Part shown: positions 7,233 to 13,213 of the stretch, one piece after another
How positions within the stretch are numbered: the stretch's first letter is position 1
How the letters are laid out: each line of letters begins with the position of its first letter
Assembly: GCA_964643045.1 (NCBI GenBank)
Contig: CAZXSC010000047.1
Span: 1-20,509, forward strand
Direction of reading: 5' to 3'
Length of the DNA: 20,509 nt
Source: TMED23 sp964643045
Lineage (GTDB): Bacteria; Pseudomonadota; Alphaproteobacteria; Rhodospirillales; UBA2165
Made by a program: the position numbers and the translations under genes
Notes under the pieces: model-generated
Told to the model about the DNA's origin: nothing
Database searches by the model: none
Seen by the model: the letters and a program-made list of their open reading frames with translations, nothing else

Positions 7233-9197
7233 TTATTTCTTCAATTCAGGTAAATTCTCAAAAAACTTGAGCGCTTCTGCATTTGCCAGTGCCTCAGCAT
7301 TCTTCACTGGTCGACCCTCAATAATGTTGCGTACCGCAATTTCTGTGATTTTTCCTGATTTAGTCCGCGGAATGTCTGGCACAGCAATGATAATTTCGGG
7401 AACATGCCGTATGGTACAGTTTTGTTGAATATGTTTTTGAATCCGATCTCGGAGCTTATCATTTAACTCATAGGGATCTCGCATAACAACAAATAAAATT
7501 ACCCGTGTATCGCCATTCCACCTTTGACCCACGCACAATCCTTCCATTATTTCATTAAATTGTTCCACTTGGCGATAAATTTCAGCTGTGCCTATTCTTA
7601 CACCACCAGGGTTTAAAGTAGCATCAGAACGCCCATAAATGATCATGCCACCTCGTTCTGTCAATTCAACCCAATCACCATGACACCAAACATTAGGATA
7701 GTTCTCAAAATAAGCAGATTTGTATTTTACACCATCTTCATCTGCCCAGAAACGAACGGGCATTGAAGGAAAAGGCCTAGTACATACCAGATCACCTGCT
7801 TCTTCCCGTAAGGAAGTTCCATCCTCATTAAAGACATCAACAGCTAATCCAAGCGCGCGAGTTTGGATTTCGCCCCGCCATACTGGGCCAGTTGGATTTC
7901 CGAGAACAAAACAACCTACAATATCTGTGCCCCCCGATATGGATGCTAAATGCAGATCGGATTTGATATTATCATATACATAGTCAAAACTCTCCGGCAC
8001 GAGAGGAGACCCTGTCGACATCATAGATTTCAGCATAGTCAGGTTATGCGACTTTGCGGGCTTCAGTTCGGATTTTTTTAAGACATCAATATATTTTGCC
8101 GAGGTCCCAAAATGGGTCATACATTCAGACTGTGCAAAATCAAATAAAATATTACCATCTGGGTAAAAAGGCGAGCCGTCATACAACAACAGCGTAGCTT
8201 CACAGGCAAGCGCTGAGACGAGCCAATTCCACATCATCCAACCACAGGTTGTAAAATAAAATACACGGTCTCCGGGTTTCTCGTCTGAGTGTAGCAAATG
8301 TTCCGAAAGGTGTTTCAACAACGTGCCCCCCGCACCGTGGACAATACATTTAGGAACACCAGTCGTACCCGATGAATACATAATATAAAGCGGATGATTA
8401 AAAGGTACCGGAGAAAATTCTATATTGGCAGTAGTAAAATCAGCAACAAAGTCGTCCCATGAAATACCGTTTTTTATCTTATCGATCGATGGCTTAGGCT
8501 GAGAGTATGGAACAACAACCGTTGTCTCAACAGAGGTGAGCTTGCTAACTATTTGACATGTCTTGTCAGTGATGTCATTTGCTTTACCATTATAAAAATA
8601 ACCATCTGTTACAAAAAGCATTTTTGGTTCAATCTGGCCAAACCTGTCAAGCACTCCTTGGACACCAAAATCAGGTGAACACGACGACCAAATAGCGCCA
8701 ATACTAACGGACGCCAACATAGCAATTATTGTTTGGGGCAAATTAGGCATATAACCACCAACTCGATCCCCGGATTTAAGGCCTGAATTACGCATAGACT
8801 GTGCTAACCGAGAAACCTCATCATATAATTCTTTATGGCTAAGCTTTGTCTTAACTTTGTCTTCACCCCAAAAAACTATTGCATCTGTTTCATCTTTGCG
8901 CCGCAACAAATTCTCTGCGTAGTTTAATTTTGCATCCGGAAACCATATGGCGCCAAGCATTTGATTCGGATTCTCTAGGACTGTTTCACCCCATGTTTTA
9001 GCTATTACACCCGCAAAACTAATTAGAGATTTCCAAAACTTTTCTGATTCCTGGACTGAGAAATTATACAGACCCTCAAAATCGCCAATGGTTGTATTCC
9101 AATCGGCCTCAACAGCTTTAACAAAGGCCATGATGTTAGATTGTTGCACTTTCTTAAGAGAAGGTTCCCACAAAATCTTTGTATCTTTATTGCGCAC
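7233..9197 (-). CDS. aacS: Acetoacetyl-CoA synthetase
   Basis: A cytosolic acyl-adenylate-forming enzyme that makes acetoacetyl-CoA from acetoacetate, ATP and CoA, feeding ketone bodies or polyhydroxybutyrate breakdown products into central metabolism. It has 654 residues, the usual family length. The N-terminal part carries the lead-in domain (LNYAENLL near 91-98, IGAIWSSCSPDFG near 166-178). The ATP loop is YSSGTTGVPK (274-283), followed by FYFTTCGWMMWNW (313-325). Further motifs are SGGTDIVG (421-428), GDWVEL (507-512), YGRSDATLNPGGVRIG (521-536) and the C-terminal PRTKSGK with catalytic Lys616, the residue acetylated in related synthetases. Start is GTG 9197 with AGGTGA 6 bases upstream. 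It follows cobB by 164 bases that include a likely promoter of its own. Confidence 0.95.
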   Translation of the reverse strand: MRNKDTKILWEPSLKKVQQSNIMAFVKAVEADWNTTIGDFEGLYNFSVQESEKFWKSLISFAGVIAKTWGETVLENPNQMLGAIWFPDAKLNYAENLLRRKDETDAIVFWGEDKVKTKLSHKELYDEVSRLAQSMRNSGLKSGDRVGGYMPNLPQTIIAMLASVSIGAIWSSCSPDFGVQGVLDRFGQIEPKMLFVTDGYFYNGKANDITDKTCQIVSKLTSVETTVVVPYSQPKPSIDKIKNGISWDDFVADFTTANIEFSPVPFNHPLYIMYSSGTTGVPKCIVHGAGGTLLKHLSEHLLHSDEKPGDRVFYFTTCGWMMWNWLVSALACEATLLLYDGSPFYPDGNILFDFAQSECMTHFGTSAKYIDVLKKSELKPAKSHNLTMLKSMMSTGSPLVPESFDYVYDNIKSDLHLASISGGTDIVGCFVLGNPTGPVWRGEIQTRALGLAVDVFNEDGTSLREEAGDLVCTRPFPSMPVRFWADEDGVKYKSAYFENYPNVWCHGDWVELTERGGMIIYGRSDATLNPGGVRIGTAEIYRQVEQFNEIMEGLCVGQRWNGDTRVILFVVMRDPYELNDKLRDRIQKHIQQNCTIRHVPEIIIAVPDIPRTKSGKITEIAVRNIIEGRPVKNAEALANAEALKFFENLPELKK

Positions 9198-9232
9198 TAT
9201 TGCTCACCTAAAAGCCGTACTCATTTTAAAGG

Positions 9233-9238
9233 ATTATA
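9233..9238 (-). promoter_or_regulatory. Perfect -10 box of the probable aacS promoter
   Basis: The minus strand reads TATAAT, an exact sigma-70 -10 hexamer. Transcription would begin near 9226 and leave a leader of about 28 bases before GTG 9197, containing the AGGTGA ribosome site. No good -35 hexamer lies at 16-18 bases, which fits a promoter that needs an activator. Confidence 0.5.
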
Positions 9239-9277
9239 TCTGATAAAGCCCTTGATACCATACCCTGATTAAATCCT

Positions 9278-9290
9278 ATACTCAGAGTAT
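9278..9290. promoter_or_regulatory. Perfect 6-1-6 dyad upstream of aacS, candidate activator site
   Basis: ATACTC-A-GAGTAT is a perfect inverted repeat with a one-base centre. It lies in the 164-base cobB/aacS gap, centred about 58 bases upstream of the start point expected from the perfect -10 box. That is a usual place for a dimeric activator. The protein that would bind is unknown. Confidence 0.45.
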
Positions 9291-9361
9291 TTAACATGGC
9301 TCGTGAGGGTGCTCTCATAAACTTGCTAGAACAAAATTCAAAGTCTCAAAATTCATAATTG

Positions 9362-10120
9362 CTAGCTTCTGTTATCATTCTTTGAAGGGAGCCCGTTGTC
9401 GATTAATTCTTCAACAAATGATGGTATAAGGTTGGTCGCTCGTCCGTAACGGACTTCGTCAAATAATGTTGCCCCTTCAGAGGGCTCTAAGTTTAACTCT
9501 ATTGCATAGGTGTCCGGTTGCATTCTGACCAATTGAACAAACCCGGCTGCCGGATGTACATTCCCTGAAGTTCCAATTGAAACGAATAAACTACATTTCT
9601 TGAGTAATTCATGTATACAATCCAACTCCAAAGGCATTTCACCAAACCAAACAACATGCGGTCGCAACGTATTCACTTGAGCACAAGACGAACAAGCCTC
9701 TCCAGCACCTAGATCGAACATACAAGTACTTATGGTAGCACACTGTTCACAACGGGCTTTGAGAATTTCACCGTGCATATGGATAAGATTTTTTGACCCA
9801 GCCTTCTCGTGAAGATTATCAATGTTTTGGGTGACAATAGTTACATTTCCCTTCCCTTCTGATATCCACACACTTTCTAAGCGAGCCAATGCCTCATGTG
9901 CCCCGTTAGGCCTAATTCGACCTTGGATGAAGGGTTGGCGACGAGCATTATAAAAATCCTGCACCCGTTTTGGATTTTTCTGATAAGCATCAGGTGTAGC
10001 CACGTCTTCGATACGGACCTTTGACCAAATACCATCTTCATCACGGAACGTATCGAGCCCAGATTCTTTTGAAATACCGGCCCCGGTTAAAATAATGATA
10101 TCTTGTTTCAAGCCTTGCAT
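9362..10120 (-). CDS. cobB: NAD-dependent protein deacylase, sirtuin of CobB type
   Basis: Removes acetyl, succinyl or related groups from lysines using NAD, for example to reactivate acyl-CoA synthetases. With ATG 10120 it has 252 residues. Visible motifs are TGAGISKESGLDTFRD (12-27), QNIDNLH (98-104) and HMHGE with catalytic His116. The zinc site is C124, C127, C143 and C146, and a SIGTSGNVHPAAG stretch follows (181-193). FYNARR supplies the Y57xxR60 pair that marks class III sirtuins with desuccinylase activity. The frame remains open to 10306, but those 62 extra codons would overlap the phosphatase gene and precede the normal sirtuin N-terminus. The chosen start has no Shine-Dalgarno, so leaderless or weak initiation is possible. 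It lies upstream of aacS on the same strand, a natural target. Confidence 0.94.
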   Translation of the reverse strand: MQGLKQDIIILTGAGISKESGLDTFRDEDGIWSKVRIEDVATPDAYQKNPKRVQDFYNARRQPFIQGRIRPNGAHEALARLESVWISEGKGNVTIVTQNIDNLHEKAGSKNLIHMHGEILKARCEQCATISTCMFDLGAGEACSSCAQVNTLRPHVVWFGEMPLELDCIHELLKKCSLFVSIGTSGNVHPAAGFVQLVRMQPDTYAIELNLEPSEGATLFDEVRYGRATNLIPSFVEELIDNGLPSKNDNRS

Positions 10121-10125
10121 ATAAA

Positions 10126-10136
10126 CTATCGGATAG
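10126..10136. promoter_or_regulatory. Perfect dyad in the cobB / phosphatase divergent gap
   Basis: CTATC-G-GATAG is a perfect inverted repeat with one central base, inside the only 28 bases separating two divergent start codons. A protein bound here could affect both genes. With arms of only 5 bases, chance is possible. Confidence 0.35.
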
Positions 10137-10143
10137 AAGGAGA
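10137..10143 (+). promoter_or_regulatory. Ribosome-binding site for the TTG start of the phosphatase
   Basis: AAGGAGA stands five bases before TTG 10149. This near-perfect Shine-Dalgarno is what supports a TTG start for the following gene. Confidence 0.75.
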
Positions 10144-10148
10144 CGTCA

Positions 10149-10628
10149 TTGGTCAAGGTTCTTTTTATTTGTCTGGGCAATATTTGCCGTTCGCCAACAG
10201 CGGAGGGTGTATTTAAAAAGCTCGTCCTAAAAGGTAAGCTGAAACATAAAATTAAAATTGATTCTGTTGGAACGGGCTCTTGGCATATTGGAAATCCTCC
10301 TGACATACGTTCACAAAAGGCGGCATCTAAAAGGGGTATTAATATATCGGATCAACGATCACGATTAATCACCCAAAAAGATATAATCGAATCGGACTAT
10401 CTTGTGGCGATGGATATCAAAAATATAACAACACTCAAGAAAATAGTCCCACAAGAAATGCAAAATAAGCTGTTTCGGTTTCTAGAATTTGCACCAAATC
10501 CTGACGTGTTAGATATACCTGACCCTTATTATAGTGGCCCCGATGGCTTCAACCTAGTGCTGGACTTAATTCAGGAGGCCGCAAAAGGCTTACTTATTCA
10601 TATTAAAGCTAATGATATTAAAATATAG
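10149..10628 (+). CDS. Low-molecular-weight protein tyrosine phosphatase
   Basis: A small cytosolic cysteine phosphatase of 159 residues, the usual family size. The P-loop is at the extreme N-terminus as expected: VLFICLGNICRSPTAEG, with nucleophile C8 and phosphate-binding R14 (Cx5R). The general acid is D125 in IPDPYYSG. SVGTGSWHIGNPPD and GINISDQRSR are further family motifs. Substrates are unknown; homologues act on tyrosine kinases or unrelated phosphoproteins, and no kinase is nearby. The start is TTG with AAGGAGA five bases upstream. Its promoter must lie within the start of the divergent sirtuin gene. Its 3' end converges with the FIST gene across 14 bases without a visible terminator, so opposing transcripts may overlap. 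Confidence 0.94.
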   Translation: MVKVLFICLGNICRSPTAEGVFKKLVLKGKLKHKIKIDSVGTGSWHIGNPPDIRSQKAASKRGINISDQRSRLITQKDIIESDYLVAMDIKNITTLKKIVPQEMQNKLFRFLEFAPNPDVLDIPDPYYSGPDGFNLVLDLIQEAAKGLLIHIKANDIKI

Positions 10629-10642
10629 CTGATTTTAAGACG

Positions 10643-11764
10643 TCAAATAAATAAAGTCAGGACCCCTGTATAGCTATAAAGTTGATTATTAGATATCTCC
10701 CCATTTGCATACAAGCCAATAATGGGTACATTGCCGAGCACACTTTCAATTATTTTCATCTCGGCATTAGCTTCATCAAACATGTGGGGGCCCCGAGCAA
10801 CGCATGAAATATAAACACCACCTTTAATATTTGACCCAGAACGTTTTTTCAATCCGGCGACCATTTCAGCAAGATCTTTTTGTGCGGCATTGGAATCTCG
10901 GCTAACAAACATCACGCGATCTCCATGTTCAACAGGAGCCGCAATTGCTATGACGCCTTCTTCAGTATCAACGCCAAGCAAGTTTCGGACAACGTAATCA
11001 CCCGTATCTGATCCGACTACCGGTAATGCTACATGGATAAATCCACTAATTTTTTTTACATCACGAGCGAGGACTTCCCCTATATCTTCTTGAAAAATTT
11101 CCATGGCATTATGACCATCTAAGCCAATAATAAAATTTTCAGCACACTCGGTTACTTCATGTATCTTGCCGATAGGCCGGCACCCTTGACTAAGCGACGT
11201 TGCCACCGAAATCTCAGGATTAAATATAATACCGGAAACACCTCCACCTGTTACTTCTCCTGCTATATGATGCTTTGGTGTGTCGCTCAGCGTAAGTCCG
11301 CCAATTAAATAACCTTCAGATTCAATCGCAATATCATCTACAATTTCAAGAACATCTTCATTTGCGTAATCAGCATGCAGGAGAACTAATGGCGGCCCGG
11401 TTAACGCTTCATCATTTTCTGAGCGTTTTTCAAAACTTCCAGGTTTGACAGTATCAATGGTCGGCAAAATATTAAATTCCGTTTCTGGTAAATTTGCCGT
11501 CATAATAGCAACTGCAGGTACATTAAAATATTCACAACCGCCAAATGGACCAATCCCACAAACACCCGGCCCCGCGCTTCCAACCCACTTTTCAATTCCC
11601 GTACTGCTCTTTAACATCATGAGTATGGACGAAAGATGGGGCGCAATAGCATCGGTGACATAAACAAACCCTAACGTGGCATCTATGTTGTCACTGAGTT
11701 TGCCAAGACAATCCTCAAGTGCGGACTGCCAATCAGAATTCTGCGCATGGGCAGCTTGGAACAT
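10643..11764 (-). CDS. FIST N- and C-domain small-molecule-sensing protein
   Basis: A 373-residue protein with both FIST domains, proposed ligand-sensing modules often tied to signal transduction. The N-terminal domain spans about residues 20-215 (GFVYVTDAIAPHLSSIL; GSAGPGVCGIG; a GYLIGGLTLSD turn near 152-162; SLSQGCRPIG). The C-terminal domain runs from about 220 to 370 and ends GGVYISCVARGPHMF... VPIIGLYANGEISNNQLYSYTGVLTLF, the typical GxxxxGEI-like close. There is no signal peptide, membrane segment or attached kinase, GGDEF or methyl-accepting domain, so it is a stand-alone FIST protein. ATG 11764 follows an in-frame stop closely; a GAGGA lies about 14 bases upstream, further than ideal. 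It lies 31 bases after the esterase gene on the same strand, suggesting co-transcription. The ligand is unknown. Confidence 0.88.
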   Translation of the reverse strand: MFQAAHAQNSDWQSALEDCLGKLSDNIDATLGFVYVTDAIAPHLSSILMMLKSSTGIEKWVGSAGPGVCGIGPFGGCEYFNVPAVAIMTANLPETEFNILPTIDTVKPGSFEKRSENDEALTGPPLVLLHADYANEDVLEIVDDIAIESEGYLIGGLTLSDTPKHHIAGEVTGGGVSGIIFNPEISVATSLSQGCRPIGKIHEVTECAENFIIGLDGHNAMEIFQEDIGEVLARDVKKISGFIHVALPVVGSDTGDYVVRNLLGVDTEEGVIAIAAPVEHGDRVMFVSRDSNAAQKDLAEMVAGLKKRSGSNIKGGVYISCVARGPHMFDEANAEMKIIESVLGNVPIIGLYANGEISNNQLYSYTGVLTLFI

Positions 11765-11795
11765 AAATCTAATTAATCCTCATTTTTTTGCGTCT

Positions 11796-12485
11796 CTATC
11801 TTACTAGCTTCAACACCATGGGCAACATCCGTTTTACAATTACATCAATTCCCTTGGGATTAGGATGAATGCCGTCTGCAAGATTTAGTTCGGGTCTTGT
11901 GGCTACATCTTGAAGAAAAAAGGGATAAAACAAAATATTATATTTTTCAGCTAAACTAGAAAAAATTTGATTGAACTTCTGACCGTATGCCAATCCTAAA
12001 TTAGGGGGAGCTAACATCCCCGCCATTAGAATTCTTATGTTATGCGCTCTAAATTGCTGCAAAATATATTCTAGGTTTCGCCGAGATACCTCTGGGTTAA
12101 TACCTCGTAGACCATCATTAGCACCAAGTTCCAAAATTACAGCATCTGGCTTATCCGCCAGGGCCCAACTAAGGCGTGCTTTGCCACCACTTGTTGTATC
12201 ACCGGATACACTCGAAACAATAATTTTTATCCGATAGCCCTTATTTTTTAATGCCTTAGATAATTTTTGTGCGAATGAGTTTTGTTTTGTTAGGCCATAG
12301 CCTGCCGTTAAACTATCTCCAAAAATCAAAAGTTTAGCCACCGACCGAGAACCTTCCACAGAAAAAGCTGGTGTGGAATTGGATATTAAAATTATCAAAA
12401 GAAAAATCAAAAACTGGCCTACGTGACAAAAACCACTTGATCGGCAGTAAGAAACAATTCTATGAGTTATGTCTACTAAAACCAT
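11796..12485 (-). CDS. tesA: Exported GDSL-family esterase / lysophospholipase L1-like (TesA type)
   Basis: An SGNH hydrolase of the multifunctional TesA type (thioesterase, lysophospholipase and arylesterase activities in E. coli), probably periplasmic. Of 229 residues, a hydrophobic signal segment spans about 23-37 with likely cleavage near TPAFS; the N-terminal extension before it is long, so an internal start is possible. Catalytic blocks are all present: GDSL with Ser58, Gly95 in SVSGDTTSGG, Asn123 in GAND, and Asp204/His207 in DGIHPNPKG. It diverges from ybbA with only ten bases between start codons, the same arrangement as in E. coli, where tesA faces ybbA-ybbP. No Shine-Dalgarno precedes the ATG, and a promoter-like pair ends five bases before it. 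Confidence 0.93.
   Translation of the reverse strand: MVLVDITHRIVSYCRSSGFCHVGQFLIFLLIILISNSTPAFSVEGSRSVAKLLIFGDSLTAGYGLTKQNSFAQKLSKALKNKGYRIKIIVSSVSGDTTSGGKARLSWALADKPDAVILELGANDGLRGINPEVSRRNLEYILQQFRAHNIRILMAGMLAPPNLGLAYGQKFNQIFSSLAEKYNILFYPFFLQDVATRPELNLADGIHPNPKGIDVIVKRMLPMVLKLVR
12437..12466 (+). promoter_or_regulatory. Candidate ybbA promoter inside the tesA coding start
   Basis: TTGATC (12437-12442) and TATGAG (12461-12466) are 18 bases apart, each matching four of six consensus bases. It would lie about 30 bases before ybbA. Weak, but some ybbA promoter must lie within tesA because the gap is only ten bases. Confidence 0.25.
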
Positions 12486-12490
12486 AGGTT

Positions 12491-12520
12491 AATATATGCT
12501 CGACCTTAAACAAAATTCAA
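12491..12520 (-). promoter_or_regulatory. Candidate tesA promoter overlapping the ybbA start codon
   Basis: On the minus strand TTGAAT (12515-12520) and TATATT (12491-12496) are separated by 18 bases, with four and five of six consensus bases. The -10 box covers the first base of the ybbA ATG and ends five bases before the tesA ATG. The start point would therefore fall at or beside that ATG, giving a leaderless message. Confidence 0.45.
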
Positions 12521-13209
12521 ACACCAAACCAAACTCAGAAGTTGCTGTGTATCTAAGGAACGTAAGATTAACTCTGAACAGCAGGGCGGGTGAGGTAAAA
12601 ATTCTCCGTGGAATCTCCCTAGATATTGAAAATGGCGAAGCTGTGGGAATTGTGGGGCCGTCAGGTGGTGGTAAATCAACTATGATGATGGTTGTGGCTG
12701 GAATAGAAAAAGTATCCTCTGGTGTTGTCAAGACGGCGGGTATTGACCTGACATCCCTAAACGAGGATGAGCTTGCCCGCTTCCGCGGTGACAATATAGG
12801 AATTGTTTTCCAAGATTTTCATCTGGTTCCAACGATGACAGCCCTGGAAAATGTAACCATGCCACTAGAATTTTCGGGTGTATCAGATGCTAAAGACCGA
12901 GCCATACACCATCTTCGTGAGGTTGGACTAGATCATCGGCTAGTACATTATCCAAGTCAACTCTCAGGAGGAGAACAACAAAGAGTTGCCCTTGCACGTG
13001 CTTTTGCTGTTCAACCAAAAATTCTTCTTGCCGATGAACCGACCGGTAATCTAGATGGGAAAACCAGTGACGCGGTAATTGACCTATTATTTAAACTTCA
13101 CTCATCAGCTGACACAACTTTGTTGTTAGTAAGCCATGACCCTGTCCTTGCAAAACGCTGTGACCGAATCATTACTCTGGTTGATGGACGCTTAATGGAA
13201 AACTCGTAG
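12496..13209 (+). CDS. ybbA: ABC transporter ATPase, YbbA/LolD-like
   Basis: The 237-residue cytosolic ATPase of a MacB/LolD-type (FtsX-like permease) transporter; it drives work on envelope substrates rather than ordinary import. Walker A is GPSGGGKST (54-62), the Q-loop is Gln106 in VFQDFHLVPT, the signature is LSGGEQQRVALARAF (from 156), Walker B is ILLADEPTGNLD (Glu181), and the switch histidine is H214 in LLVSHD. A weak AGG seven bases before the ATG is the only ribosome-site candidate. It is followed after four bases by the matching permease, so the two are translated together. Divergent pairing with a TesA-like esterase matches the gammaproteobacterial tesA/ybbAP locus. The substrate is not established; a link to lipids or lipoproteins is inference. 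Confidence 0.95.
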   Translation: MLDLKQNSNTKPNSEVAVYLRNVRLTLNSRAGEVKILRGISLDIENGEAVGIVGPSGGGKSTMMMVVAGIEKVSSGVVKTAGIDLTSLNEDELARFRGDNIGIVFQDFHLVPTMTALENVTMPLEFSGVSDAKDRAIHHLREVGLDHRLVHYPSQLSGGEQQRVALARAFAVQPKILLADEPTGNLDGKTSDAVIDLLFKLHSSADTTLLLVSHDPVLAKRCDRIITLVDGRLMENS

Positions 13210-13213
13210 TCTA

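Noticed and set aside
7720..7983. 87-codon plus-strand frame opposite aacS
   Set aside because: Lies wholly within conserved aacS sequence and has no ribosome site or domain.
10121..10306. N-terminal extension of the sirtuin frame
   Set aside because: It would overlap the phosphatase P-loop coding region on the other strand and add 62 residues before the normal sirtuin start; the sequence is not sirtuin-like.
12489..12794. 101-codon minus-strand frame opposite ybbA
   Set aside because: A shadow of the Walker A region of ybbA; it would also overlap the tesA promoter.
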